This document shows positions 10,861 to 24,514 of a DNA stretch of 64,000 bases, piece after piece; within the stretch, counting starts at the first letter, position 1; each line of letters begins with the position of its first letter. The stretch comes from Pholis gunnellus (taxonomy: Eukaryota > Chordata > Actinopteri > Perciformes > Pholidae). Made by a program: the position numbers and the translations under genes. The stretch spans positions 7,434,633 through 7,498,632 of the forward strand of contig OU342804.1 of assembly GCA_910591455.2 (NCBI GenBank). Reading direction: 5' to 3'. The notes beneath the pieces were generated by a model, which ran no database searches, was not told the origin of the DNA, and saw only the letters and a list, made by a program, of their open reading frames with translations.

Positions 10861-13149
10861 ATTTACTGAGAAAGGGAGTTAATTTGGTTTTTGTCTGTTT
10901 AATTTTCTCGGGAAATGTGTGATGGGTGATTTTCTTTGGGGGTCTAAATATGTTTAGTAAGATTTGAGTCGCTGTTCTATTTTCAAGTTAACAAAAAAAA
11001 CAACTTTTTTTAAGATCAATATTTTATTGTGAAGACAATTGTTTGTACGGTAACATGAACACGTTAAATATTCATTATATTTTGGTTATACCTGGCGGTT
11101 TTTAATAATCACTTCCTCTTTTGAAAGAGCTGAAATATCAGAATCAGGAATGCCTTCGGTTACAACGTGAGAGTATAAAAGAGTTCCGGGATGCCAAAAC
11201 ATCATAACATCAAGTGACAAACGTACTGTAGAACTTTACACAACCGAAACAGGGGAACCAATGCAACGCAGGTACACAAGTGTCAGTCAGCTTTACAGTG
11301 ATACAAACTCAAAAAGGTACAGTAAGAGCCGAAGTATTTAGATACTTCACTTAACCTTTCTAACCCTAGCACTATTTTTAGGCCTCTGCTCGAAAATTGC
11401 ATACCCATACTAAAAAGAGTGTATTTCTGTAGTATTAAACAGTAAGACCTCACTATAAAAATACAAGAAAAGTAAAAGGCCTGAAGTCATTTAAGTAACG
11501 TGCAAGTGAAATATTAGTACTTATAAGTACTTTTTATTCATGACAGCCCATGTCAGTGTTTCATTGGTCGAGGTGGAGCTAATTTGAATCTGAAACTCTT
11601 AACATTTAGGGGATTAAACGTATAAAAAAAAAGCATAAAATTAAAGTACAAGTATCTCAAAATTGTGCGGTATTTGACATATTTAGTTACTTTCACCCCC
11701 TGATGGGATTTAGCCTCACACAGATACCGAAGTTGACAGAACAGGTAATAATAACACAGATGAACTTTAAACAAATCAAGTGATTTGCAACATAAATGTC
11801 AGGTAATGAGAGTCGTGCATGGGGCTTGAAAGAGTGTGTGTGTGTGTGTGTGTGCAGGGAGTCTATCTGTCTTTGAGTCTATGTGGCAGAGCTGTTAAGG
11901 TGATAGCTGGTAGAGACTCCGACAGACCAGCTGGGTGAGTCTTTTCAACAGGCGGCTTTTCTCTGTGTGCGAAGAGGTCGGAGGTAAACATCGACCCGCG
12001 GCGCCGCAGAGACTCTTTGGTGGGATGCTGACATCCAAACAGCCTCTCAGCGGGACGGGCGCTTGGCTTGCTGTAATTTTCTAAGAAACAGGTGGAGAGT
12101 TGTTCCACACGGCTGTGCCCAGCGTGATGGCGGATGTGAAGAATGTTTGGATTATGGACAGGAAATGATGCGTAGAGTTTACACAATACAGGGAGCACTG
12201 GTTTGAAATTCAACAGTACACATTTGCCACACAAAACAGGTGACGGTGGTAACATTTGTCTCAAATAAAAAACAGGTCACCTGCCACATTTCTTTTTAGA
12301 TAAAAGCGTATTGATTATCGTCAGATCTTCAATCTCGTCATCGCCGACACATTCACACAGGACAAATCAAAACCAACCCGTGGCTCTGTGTGTTATACTG
12401 GTTCTACATCAAGTTGCGTCATGTACACCTGACTCTCATAATTACACTTATTACAGAGTGTGCGTTAGGTTTCCCACTTCAACATTCTTATTTATTGGTT
12501 TAATTTTAGATAACTTCGGGGGATTCTTTTTTCAGACATCAGCAGACAATTTGTGGAGAGAGAGTCAAGAACTTAATTAATTGTATGACTAAAAAGTGGC
12601 TGGTTACCAGCACAGTGCTCTCCATTTCAAGGGTTACTGTAGTGACATGCACAAACACACAAATTCTTTTTTTTTTTGTCATTTCAACTTTGTCTGTGAG
12701 AACTCATGTGTTTTCTCTCTTTTCTCTGTCCGTTTTGTGTGGCAGATGGCGTTAAATACTGCAATACCCACGAGTCATATCTGCTGAATTAGAACTGTAG
12801 CAAATCCAACAGGCTTTATTGTTTCAATTGAGAACAAAACACAGAAACTGAACTCATTTAAATCGTAGTACAGTATCAAGTCTTTATAAGTGTAATATTT
12901 GGTTGCATGAAACGGCTCTGAAAAGAACACAAGAGTCAAAACAATAACCTTTGACTTGAGAGCGCCGAGGATGTTTAAAAAGCTAATTTTTCAGCCAGGT
13001 GAGGTTCGTCACACCGGTCTGTTTATTTAATTATTTTCACTGCTGCAGTGTTACAAGCTCCAAGTTGTAATCGTATCTTGGGGGATGAATCATGTGCTCT
13101 TAGTGCCATATTATCCAACATGTTCTATTTCCCAGAGCATCAAATACTG
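10861..13149. other. no coding exon seen (possible muc15 5' intron)
   Basis: If the 10.8 kb donor is real this is intron. It holds a (GT)n run and, at 11863-12264, a domain-free 133-residue - strand ORF. Confidence 0.4.
11834..11854. repeat. (GT)n microsatellite
   Basis: About ten tandem GT units in the interval between the candidate muc15 5' exon and its first coding exon. Confidence 0.95.
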
Positions 13150-13560
13150 ATGCTTTGCCACACCTCACTGCGTCTGATACCGAAGAACAAGGCGTCCTTT
13201 AGTGTCTGTGTGAGACGCACCAGGCTTTATATAACTACAATGTAAACCCATCTGCATTAGACGCTCAGTGAGAATGCTTTCAACTTTCAACTAGGAGACC
13301 AGCGTTCGTGTCCCAAAGTGTTGTTGGGTGACTTTTTAGTTACGTGGCTTACGTACTTATGTTAAGTTGTTTACGTTTTACTTATTTTGAGCCCAACCTT
13401 GATGTTTGTTCCAAAACCTAAAGTGGTTTTGTTGAAATTCACAACGTTAACCACGTGTTTACTGCGAAGTGGAGCATCATAGATTGTGCGCTAGAAAGTG
13501 ACGCCCATGAGTCGTGACCAAGCGTCGGTATGTGACGAGTTTGGGATGAAAACGTTTTGT
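13150..13560 (+). repeat. repeat family B, long copy
   Basis: It contains 'gtgtgagacgcaccaggctt', 'taactacaatgtaaaccca', 'accagcgttcgtgtcccaaa' and 'ccaaaacctaaagtggtttt'. The same order recurs at 63690-63960 and, in part, at 48855-49025. The 65-residue ORF over it shares the chance peptide RRTRL with the ORF over the 63.7 kb copy, as expected for a repeat. Confidence 0.65.
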
Positions 13561-13913
13561 ATTTTCAGACACAGAGAAAAACACACAGAAATGTGGCCGA
13601 TATGTGGACGATAAACACGCTTGATGTTAAACTGACCACAGAGGAACATTCCTGGCTGATTGACAGTCAATATGATTGCATGTTCTTTATACTTATTTAA
13701 GAACGGCAGTTATATTTTTTGGTAGTGTTGTTTCAGAAAACTCAACTTGTATTTAAAAGACAGATTTTCTAATGCGTAAAGAGATGATCAATCCATTTGG
13801 GTTGATTAGTTAAAAGAAAATTAGGCCTATTTTTATTTAGTGGTACCCTGGTCACATATGTTGTGACTGGTGAAACCAGAAATGTGAAATCCACAGATTT
13901 GCATGTTGAGATC

Positions 13914-13931
13914 GCTGCTGCTGCTGCTGCA
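13914..13931. repeat. (GCT)n microsatellite
   Basis: Six tandem GCT units. Confidence 0.9.
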
Positions 13932-13979
13932 GGCCACAATATTACACTGCAGACAAATACAAAGACATCAATCCACTTA

Positions 13980-15010
13980 GGCTACGTTCAGACTGCAGAT
14001 TTTTGTTTCTCAAATCCGACCTTTAAGACAGAATGTCGGCACTGTCATTTGCAAGTGATCACGTCGGGTTTGTGTATCCAGACATCACCGACCTATCTGC
14101 ATGGCAGAGGCAAGGCTAGCATAAACTGCGATGTTCAAGAGACGCAGCAGAAAGTGGCAGGAGAGTGAAGCGTAGTTCACGGTCGCCAGTGAAGCCCGAC
14201 AGAAAATGACATAATCAGGGCCAGACTCCCAAGGCTCCACCAAGTGGTGGCGGCGCTCGGTAGAGCACCACCCAATTTTTGTAACCTGGTGGCGCCTGAG
14301 CTTTTTAGAACCGACTGTCACAAATAGTTCCCTAATAAAAGCACTATTACATGTGTAGGGATTAAATAAAGAAGGCTAATTCGTTTTTAGATGCTTTAGA
14401 AAGAAGGTCTTCAAAATCTTTTTCAGCCAACTCAAATTGATTTCTTTATAATGCATTTACGACTGGAATGTCTTCTTTACAGTGCTTGTATAAGGGCAAT
14501 AAAGTAGTCCATGATTATGAAATATGAGTTTAAAGTTAATCACAATTCCTCCTCTGCATTGTGGTGCTTGTTTTATGGTGTTTTGCCGGTTACACTCGTA
14601 CTTTTTGTTTGTACGCCTTATGACGTTTCTGAAAGTAATGCAACAAACAGTGCATTGAGCATGAACGCCTTTGCATGCTTGTAGCTTGCGCGCCATATGC
14701 GGAGGCTCGCCATGTGCGAGTATAAAATAATCGCGAAAGTGTCAGCATACATATTTTGGCATCTGTCCACAGGCTGTTTTTCTTTTCTCTGCTAGTCAGC
14801 ACCTCCGCACTTGGTAAACCGATTTGAGCGACCAGAGCGCCCGGACTGAGACGCATCTGTTGCATAAGAATCACATTATAAACCTCCTCCAAATTTGGTT
14901 TGGATCAGATTTGCTAAAGTCACTTTTCGTGTGTTAATTTGTTCAGACTTCGTAAAATCAATCTGGATATGCCAAACAACTGATTTGAGCTGACAGTCTG
15001 AACAAGGCCC
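13980..15010. mobile_element. TIR DNA transposon, about 1 kb, non-autonomous
   Basis: The left end reads GGCTACGTTCAGACTGCAG and the right end, inverted, GGGCCTTGTTCAGACTGTCA; both go on to a 'CAAATC' segment. The shared core GTTCAGACTG gives imperfect terminal inverted repeats. Inside there is no transposase; the ORFs of 78-101 residues match no family I know. I could not see a clear target-site duplication. It sits between the candidate muc15 promoter and its first coding exon. Superfamily not assigned. Confidence 0.65.
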
Positions 15011-15775
15011 AAAGTGACTCACAGTGAAAAGGCCCTGCAGGGAATAACTGGAGCTGCAGACATTTGTGTATCGGAGTGAAGCCGAGAGGAAAACACATAG
15101 CTCACAGGGCACCTGTGTAAATTCACCCTGTCATTTAGCTCTCACCGGAGATTGTGTTGGGACCGTGGTGAACTGTGGGTAGCTCGCTGTGTAACAATGC
15201 AGGGATGACTGCGTTGAAATTCACCAACAAGCTCCAGATGTAGCAGCAGAGGGGGTGTCGTGTTCGTGATGCTGTGGCCCATGTTCACCGCAACGTCAAC
15301 TGAGCAGTTCCCTGACAGACGGGTGGTGGGACAGGATTAGTCGTTCAAGGGTTTCCATCATGACCGGTGTCAGTGCAGCTGACCTGAGCTGTAAAAGCAG
15401 GTGATTTTTGTGCCTCTGGAAAATGAGAACAACCACAGATGTCTTGTTGCCCACTGAGTCTTGAGCACAGAAAAGGAGTAGAACTGACTGTTTTCTGAGG
15501 TTATTTGACTTGTACAAACGAAAGTGGCCCTCTTGTTAGTTGTAAGTGTTGTCGAAGTTCTAGGAAGAGAATGGGCAGCTCCAATGAAACAGATGGCTGA
15601 CAATAAGAACAAAACAAAAAACCAACATAAATATATAAATAAATAACTAATATAATAAAATAAAAGCAGTAAAACGTGTTAAATCTGAACCTGCTCAACA
15701 CTGGCTCTTTGAAAACAATTGACTATATACTTAATATCAAGAAAAATAGTAATGTTTTATGTTCTTGTGTTTCAG

Positions 15776-16641
15776 AGTGAAACCAAAGGGGAAGATGGGA
15801 CTGTATTTCAAAGTCGCAGCAGGCCTCCTTCTGCTTGTCCAGGTTTTTCACCTGGCATCGCTGCAGGATTCAACAGACTCTCCGGGGCGGACAATTGATA
15901 AAAGCTGGCTGCGTGAACTAGCGAAAAAGATCGCTGGAAGTCAAAACGCTACAGTTTCCGAAAATGAGGCAGAGAATGATCAGGGGCCTGAAGGTATGGT
16001 TTCAGGTCCTAGCATCGGTGATGGGATAGCATCTGTCATCATGACACCAACTACTGAAGAAGAGAAGAATGTGGCCCGCCAAGATAAGGATACAAATGAA
16101 ACATCTACTGACCCGAACACTGTCACCGAGCCTCCTACATCTCCCACAACTCTTCAAACTGAAGACCCAAACCCCACCATTTCTCCAAATACTACCGCAA
16201 CTACAGTCCCCACAAACTCAAGCCGGATCAACGGGACAGAAGCCGAGGAGGAATTTCACAGCTCGACAACGACGACCTCCCAAATATCCAAGACTCATCT
16301 GAGCAAACACAACTCCACCATCTTCCCAGATAACTCCAATCGCACCGATTTACAGACGACAACTGTGGCGCCAGGGAGCAACGCGACACAGGAACCAACA
16401 ACAAAACCCGACGAGGTAACGCGTTCAGCTAACGCTACAGAATCTACCACCACGACAACTGCAACGAACACAACGAAGCAAGGGATGAACGAGACATCCG
16501 CCATGTCTTCGTCCACAACGGCGTTCCCACCTGAGATCACAAAAACGAGCCCTGCGACTACAACCACCGCCGTTGAGATCACACCTGAGATTGCCAACAG
16601 GACAGACACGGATGCAGCCTCAGGGAGCAGCTCAGAAAGAG
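15776..16641 (+). CDS. muc15: muc15 first coding exon (signal peptide and mucin ectodomain)
   Basis: The exon follows a pyrimidine-rich acceptor (tgttcttgtgtttcag) and carries 19 bases of 5' UTR before ATG 15795. It encodes residues 1-282 plus the first base of codon 283. An N-terminal hydrophobic segment gives the signal peptide; a less repetitive, acidic stretch (about residues 24-95) leads into a Thr/Ser-rich zone with runs such as TTTTTT and SSTTTT. Twelve of the protein's 13 N-X-S/T sequons are here. There is no regular tandem repeat, unlike gel-forming mucins. The donor at 16642 reads AG|GTACTG. Without splicing the frame runs on 17 codons to a stop at 16689. Confidence 0.9.
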
Positions 16642-19600
16642 GTACTGCTGCTGTTTTCAGGTGTCACAGTATCTGGTGCACATTTCTGTGACCAGAAAAG
16701 CTGCTTTGTGTGTCTTTCTAGCTGCTTTTCACTTTTTAGACAGATACCAGCAACAACAACAAAAACAAAGTGTGAAACTTCATGCAGATCAGGCACAAGA
16801 TCCTTTACAGTTTACCTTTAGAGACTTATAGCAACACAATGCTCATCGCTCAAGAGCGTATATCACTGTTGCTTGTTTTAGACGTTGCTTTTCCCCGACC
16901 CACATTTGCCTGCATCTACTGTATTTTCCCACTGGCAGAGGACAAACGCCCCTTCATTCAAAGGATAAGGTTGGATCGGGTTTCAGGTGCTATCGATGTG
17001 GCGGCTATGAGTGGAGGGGTCTATTACAACCACCTTCTTAGCAGGACAATGAACCCCTGTTTTAGTGTCGAAAACCCCCTGAGAGAGGCGGTCAGGGGCT
17101 GTGGTCAAAGATACTCATGCTGCCTCTGCGCGGGAGCGTGAGATTAGTCATTTTGTGTCAACCACAAGATCAAGGAGATGTGATTGGAAAAGGCAGTTTT
17201 TCATATCAGCAGTGTGAATATTTCTATTTAGCAAGCAACTTTTCCTGCAAAGCATACGTGGGCGAGAACTAGAGACACCATGTCAAAAGAAAAAAAAAAA
17301 GTCCTTCACAGAGCTGGCGCGAGGTTGGGATAACTGTAAAATGAAACTTCACACGGACAGATGTGACAGCAAGGATACAACATTGAGAGATGATGGCAAT
17401 AAACCGTTGGAAAACAGTTGTGAAAATGCCGGCAACACAGAAAGGAAAAAAAAAACCCAAACTCCATGGTTACCGTGACAGGCACAGCGTGTGCACAAAG
17501 AGACTGTAGAAAAGCACAGACGGTTGAGCACAGATAAACTTTAGAGTCTATAAATATGAGCAGTGGAAACTTGAATGTCACTGTTATCAATACAGAAAAA
17601 ATATCCGCTCACTCCAGCTGTTTGAAAAGGGCAACACATAGTTGTGCGTACAATCTACAACAAGACTGAAGGCCCTTCATGAACTGGGGGCTTTTGCGCG
17701 ATAAATTACGTGAATATGTTTTTCAGAACTGTTCTTTTTGTCATGAGCAGTTTCACACAGGACGTCAGTATTACGCAACAAAAAAGCTTTTTAGAAATGA
17801 GGTACATTTTTCTGAGCTTTTGCACCACGGATTAAGGCATCAACCAAACACATTGTGTGGAATCGACATATTCAAAAACGCACACTATATTGTACAACAC
17901 GGAGGCTTTGTAGTTCAAACCAAGAGGGGAAACTTTAGTCCTTTCAACAAAAGACAAAGGCAGCGCAGACCAGATCCTCTCCTTCTATTCTTCATGTTTT
18001 ACAATAAAAGCCCTATTCATATATACTACATAACTGTTTTCAAACTGAAAGTGTTGTAATTGTGGAAAATCTGCATCACTGCTGGTATGAAGAGTTTTGT
18101 GTAAAATATTCACATTTCAGTCGTTTTACGCCATGCCACCGGTGTGTAAAGGCCTTAAGATTCTACAACCATGCAAGTGATATCATCAAAATGTTCACAA
18201 TGTTTAACAGGTATGATTTATACCATTCTCATCTTCTTAATTTAGAGTGTTAGCATTTGCTAATTACAGTACAGCTGAGCCTGATGGGATTATCATCAGC
18301 TTTCCAGGTATTTGGACATAAACCAAATGACCAAATCCGTCACATTCACATATTTTATCTCAGCTTGGAGCTACATGACAAGTCAGGGAATCACCAAAAT
18401 GATTATAATTCACCCTGAGATGAACATAAATATCCTCATGGTGGCATAAGGGAAAAAGTCAGATGATCCCCAAAGTCAGTAGGATTTATAATCAGGGGAA
18501 TGTGGATATAAGTGCCAAATTTGACAGCAATCCATCCAATAGTTATTCAGCTATTTCAGACCAAAGTGGTGGTCCAGCATCATATCCATCGAGCAACTTA
18601 AACACCGTTATGTGATTTAGATTGGGGTAACGTAGATTTATTTGCATGCATTCTCATGTTTCACTAAATCTGTATGAATTTCCCATGAGAGAACACAAAT
18701 ATTTAAAAAGCCAACATTCAAAAGAGAGTTGCGTAAGATTACTAGAAAGTATGAAGAACAAACATTTCCACTCATATTTTTAAAATGCACTGCCTCAAAA
18801 ACAAAGGTCTCCTGGTTCAACTGGCCCCAGGTTAAGGATAAATTGATCTCAGCAAGTGGGTACATTGAGCTATTAGTGGATAAACAGAGCTGCTGAATTA
18901 TTAATGTGAGAGTCCTGATAAACTACAAATGTAGTATTTCCTTGTCAAAGGATATTGAAAACAATTCTGTCACTTTCAGAAACAGCCTATTTTCCTCCCC
19001 CACTGCTGTTGCCCTGAACTCAAACAGTGAAACAGAAGAGTAGAAAAACAATTACACTTTGCAAAGTATAAACTTTGAGTCCATGGTTTTCAAGTTTTCA
19101 CCGTTACACATTACGTTAAAGCACGAATTGTTCGAATAGAGCGTGTTAGAAAATTCCCACCTGTACAGCTGTCATAATGTGAGAGCACAGATGTTAACGT
19201 GTGCAGGTAATGATTAGCTCCGTGCTATAATTACATGTAAAGAAGTGATATATAGTATATTATGTAATTAAAAGTCATGTGATACAATGTGAACTATGGT
19301 AATATTCCGTCACATTTCACCTCATATAGAAGATGAGCAGCCTGTTGTCTTTAAATATTCAAATGTATTCAAGAAATTATCATGATTTCGGCTTGTTAAT
19401 TGCATTAATTAACACATCATAAATGAGACAAATCTGTACAGCTGACTAAATGAGATGTGTATCTACTGGAAACACACTTTCCAAAACACATTTCAGTTGT
19501 AATTATCTGCCAATTAACCCTCAAAGACGGCGGTTGATATGAATAATTTTGTTGTTGACATATTTCTTTTTTCTCTCCGACCCTCTCAACCCCACATCCC

Positions 19601-21831
19601 TCCAATAAAAGGTATGGGAGAAGACACCATCAACAGTAAAAGAAACGGAACGTGGGTAGCTCTACTGGGCTTGGGGTTGGCTGTGATCGTCGTTGGACTG
19701 GTGGCCTACGTCATCCTGAAGAAAAAAACCCGGAAGGGTTTCTCTCACCGTAAACTGGTTGAGGAGTATCCTTCAGACCCAGGTATGTCCTGACTTTCCC
19801 TTATATGCTAAACCATAATGGTATTTTAAAGGAATTCTACCCTAAGACATATATCATTACACTGTTGACCATCACTCTGTAATTGCTGGATCAGGAAAAA
19901 AACTAAATTCTTAAAAGAGAAGATATTAGAGAGGATTAAACGACATGATAGACCTTTTGCTAAGCCCCGCCCCCCCCACTGCTACTCCATCAAACGGTCA
20001 GAGCTACGTTACCATGGAGCCCACACTGTCACTAACTGCACTCCCTGAACAAATGTTAATATTTGGAACAACAAATCTCATCCCATGCGTAGTGTCTTCT
20101 CAAAATACACTTTCGTCTTCACAGGATGTTAGGTTAAGACAACAAAACCACTTAGTTGGGCTTTCAAATGAACAAAACCAGCCTGTAAATGAAGGAAATC
20201 TGAAGGAGTCTATGGAGCAGAGCCGGATAGTGGTCAAACCCCTGGACGGAGCCGCGCTACGATTGGCCAGTCTTCCTTCGAAGGACGATACTTAACCAAT
20301 GGTCAATTAGCTTTAGAGATACCTCCCGTCTTTATGCTAAGCTAAGCTAGCCAGCTGCTGGTCGTGGTTACATATTTAAACGTACAGACACGGGTGGCAT
20401 CGATCTTCTCATCTAACTCTCAGCAAGAAAGCAAATGTCAAACTATTCCTTTCAGCCCTTGGTTAATCTGCCTCTCCCTCTTTTTGGCTCCCTCTTTTCA
20501 GTAAGCTTACCATGCAAAATAGGATCATATTCTTCAGTATGACAGTTTGCAATTTGTCTCAATCGTCCCATGAACTAAGAGGAAGACAGCATTTCTCTGA
20601 CACGCCCTCAGACTTAACCTGTTATGGTCCGACTAAAATTAACCATGAGTTTGTTTTTCTTTCGAAGCACATACAAGTATGCAAGTCAGATTCCTAACTA
20701 AATAGTTTTGTCGCCAACACCCAACCGCACACAAAAGACAGATTCCTGAGGCTTCTGCCTAAGTGCTAAAATATGACGAGTAGGGATTAGATCGTGTTGA
20801 CCTACAGTCAAGTCAGTTTTATTATCACACCATTACAAAAATAAAAATAGGCATACAAATTTCCCCTGAGCTGTACTATCTGTATAACACACAACACCTT
20901 GAGGGGTCCTTTTTTAACCCCCCTGACACCGTAGCCATGTTATTTACAGTAATATCAATATATATATATTTTTAAAGATTTATTTCAACAACAGCCTGTC
21001 GAGGAATCTGTTGGGATTCATTACTTTTTTCCTCTCAGGAAATTGAGCCTCCCCATCTCTGTTGCAGTTGTTATTTTGTAGTTAGGAGTCACTACTCTGG
21101 TGTACCCACTTACCTTCAATCTGCCTTGTTTACTCTTACCTCGGCTAGGCGTAGTGATTTCCTCCATTTTCCCAAAATGACTTTCAAAATGCTCTATAAA
21201 GTGGATGTAACCCTGTTGCCTTCAGTATTTGTAGGTGAAGAAAACATGTAATAACAGGAATGATGATGGTTTATTCAAGAAAAGTGCCCTGCATGATTTA
21301 TTTGTTTGAATGTTTGCTCAGCAAGGAAACCCTTGCTTCTTGAATCTTAAGGGATTTTTTTCCTTTACCTGTAAATATACTTTTATAATTTAGATTTATA
21401 TCATTAGGATGTTGCATTGTCGATGTTAACAACATTCCAACAAACACAAAAAAGTGGACCCACAATTGCCACATCAGCAGTAACAATCCAAGTGTTTTAT
21501 GGTGGATTTTATACCAGATTTAAATACAAGTGAAACACATGGAGTAAGATTAACCGTAAAGACTGCAAAAACGTTAAAACTTGCTGTAAATCCAGCATTA
21601 ACACGAATAAAACTGAATATTTTTCTGCGTAATACAATGTCATTGTGAGGCTACAAAGACAAAAAGAGTTGAACTGTACAAATGTTTAATTAACTTGTCT
21701 GATTCCTAGTTCTCAGATTAGACAACGGCACCCCTTTGGACTTGAATTTTGGACTTGATCGTTCGGCCTATTCCAACCCAGGACTCCACGATGACAACAT
21801 CCAAATGAACAACTTTCCAGGACACCGCTGA
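15795..21831 (+). CDS. muc15: mucin-15 (three coding exons, spliced)
   Basis: Single-pass membrane mucin, 379 residues when the three exons are joined (15795-16641, 19612-19782, 21710-21831); mammalian MUC15 is about 330. Domains: signal peptide about 1-23 (hydrophobic core LLLLVQVFHLA); ectodomain about 24-297, rich in Thr/Ser/Pro with 13 N-glycosylation sequons; transmembrane helix about 298-318; basic stop-transfer KKKTRK; cytoplasmic tail of 61 residues. The tail identifies it: FSHRKL, then DPVLRLDN, a NFG segment and YSNPGL, matching in order the mammalian MUC15 tail (FSHRRL, EPVLRLDN, SFG, YYNPTL). The ectodomain is recognisable only by composition, as expected for mucins. Both coding introns are phase 1 with GT-AG ends. 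The start was chosen because ATG 15795 lies just inside a good acceptor (AG at 15774-15775) and has A at -3 and G at +4. MUC15 is a heavily glycosylated epithelial surface protein; its function in fish is not shown by sequence. Confidence 0.9.
16642..18379. other. muc15 intron, no further exon seen
   Basis: Part of the 2.97 kb intron between the first and second coding exons. A stretch near 16880-17140 is GC-richer with acceptor- and donor-like signals, but a 31-base exon there would break the muc15 frame. Confidence 0.55.
18380..18595 (+). repeat. dispersed repeat inside a muc15 intron
   Basis: Contains 'gacagcaatccatccaatag' followed by 'ttattcagctatttcagacc' and 'aaagtggtgg', a decayed copy of a well-known fish repeat ('ggcaatccatccaatagttg'). 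It lies in the intron between the ectodomain and transmembrane exons. Confidence 0.6.
19612..19782 (+). CDS. muc15: muc15 second coding exon (transmembrane helix)
   Basis: The acceptor follows a long pyrimidine tract (ttctctccgaccctctcaac) and ends AAAAG. The first two bases complete a Gly codon split across the intron. The exon gives one juxtamembrane sequon (NGT), a 21-residue hydrophobic helix beginning at VALLGLGLAV, the basic anchor KKKTRK and the conserved FSHRKL motif. The donor is CAG|GTATGT at 19783. Both exon ends are phase 1, so the exon is symmetrical and skipping it would keep the frame while removing the membrane anchor, which would predict a secreted isoform. Confidence 0.9.
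19940..20465 (+). repeat. dispersed repeats inside the last muc15 intron
   Basis: The right part (about 20310-20460) has 'ctttatgctaagctaagcta', 'gcatcgatcttctcatctaa', 'ctctcagcaagaaagcaaat' and 'gtcaaactattcctttcag', a family I recognise from percomorphs. The left part ('gaccttttgctaagccccgc' onward) looks like a second, older element. ORF 19945-20295 comes from it. Confidence 0.6.
20466..21709. other. muc15 last intron, no exon seen
   Basis: AT-rich; holds only short ORFs and a polymorphic-looking AT stretch near 20957. Confidence 0.55.
21710..21831 (+). CDS. muc15: muc15 last coding exon (conserved cytoplasmic tail)
   Basis: The acceptor is taacttgtctgattcctag. The split codon completes Val, and the exon then gives LRLDNGTPLDLNFG and a YSNPGL motif, ending at TGA 21829-21831. 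The run DPVLRLDN spans the exon junction and is the strongest match to mammalian MUC15. A Tyr in an SxYxNP context is a possible phosphorylation or adaptor site; that is inference. Confidence 0.9.
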
Positions 21832-22128
21832 AACTGCCCAGACTCTCAAGACCAAAGTCACGAACTCCCTTGTGCTTGTTGGCGTTTGATAGACAACCTA
21901 TAATGTGGATTTTTGTAAATAACACTGTCTGAAAGTGGCATTTGTGGGTGGGAAGGAGTTCGTGAAAGTGTTCCGTTTTCAACCACAAATGATACTTCAG
22001 ATTATGCATTGCGTTAAGTAGATTTATTGCGTTGAAATAGAGGAATCACTGAAGGCAATCTACACAGCCAAAATTAACTGTCAGCCATTTATGTATGTTG
22101 CCAAAGGGTATCAAATGAAGTCTTTCCT

Positions 22129-22134
22129 AATAAA
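22129..22134 (+). terminator. muc15 poly(A) signal
   Basis: A canonical AATAAA lies about 300 bases after the muc15 stop codon and is the first one downstream of it. It implies a 3' UTR of about 320 bases ending near 22150. Confidence 0.65.
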
Positions 22135-22150
22135 GGATGTCCATGAAGGA

Positions 22151-23599
<1,449 letters not shown>

Positions 23600-24059
23600 A
23601 AAATATTTGGGTTCCTTTCATAAATCGAGAAAGCTTGCTCTGTGGGGAGATAGTGGCTGTTTTAATTAAACAATTTAGGATGTGATTGTTTGGCTACGTG
23701 CTGAAATCAATTAACTGATGCTAAGCCCTTGCTAAACAATGTACAGCTGAGCCAAATTGATTCGGATGAAATTAAACGATCGCTATCTAAATTGAGGCTA
23801 TGTCAAATTCATTGTTGGCTAAATTTGAAGTAATTTTGCTCAAGCTAGCTCACTGGAAATGAGTTTAACCTAGAAGTCTAGCCTGTTGTAATGACCCAAA
23901 TCACTGTCTCCTTATCAGATGAGCCTCTGCATGAAACGGTCAACAGTGCTTTACGCTGAAATCCGTGGATTTTTAATGAACATTTGGCTTTTAATGGAGA
24001 CAGGAGGGAACCACTGCTCTTGGAGGGAATTTTTTTAAGTAAAAACAATGAACGAAGTT

Positions 24060-24250
24060 GGACTTCAAACGTATCCGGTACGACACGTGGGGATCAGAAA
24101 AACCAGGAACACGAACACGAGGAAGGATCGCTGGACACAAGAGGATGAAGACAAACTGATACAGAGACAGGGGGAACACAGGGTTTAAATACACTGGGGG
24201 AAGGTGAGGGTGATTAGACACAGGTGGGTCAAAACAGGTGAGTTACCTGA
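24060..24250 (+). repeat. dispersed repeat fragment
   Basis: Contains 'agacagggggaacacagggt', 'ttaaatacactgggggaagg' and 'gtgattagacacaggtg', a phrase set found repeatedly in fish genomes. Family not assigned. Confidence 0.45.
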
Positions 24251-24514
24251 GTTGCATGAGTCATTAGTCAAGTTACCGTCACCCACAATCTTCCTAACTG
24301 TAATTAAATGGTTTTTTTGCCGAAACCCGAACTTCATCATTTATTTTGAAAAGACACTATGCATGTAACGCATGTGTTGCAACACTGGGTTTAGTTGCAA
24401 GTCAAAGAGATACGATAAGATTTTAACACTTCTGACAGCAAATAACAGTCAAACTTCCCATGTAATGTTCTCAGCATGTATAGCAAGGAATTCAGTTTTC
24501 ATTAATATATTTTT

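Noticed and set aside
15759..15794. Upstream in-frame ATG at 15759 as the muc15 start
   Set aside because: It lies before the splice acceptor (AG at 15774-15775), so it would be intronic; ATG 15795 is followed directly by the signal peptide.
16295..16609. 104-residue - strand ORF opposite the muc15 ectodomain
   Set aside because: Antisense of Thr/Asn codon runs gives a Val-rich hydrophobic peptide; a shadow of the real gene.
16921..17000. Possible extra muc15 exon with acceptor- and donor-like ends
   Set aside because: A 31-base exon would break the phase-1 to phase-1 join between known exons.
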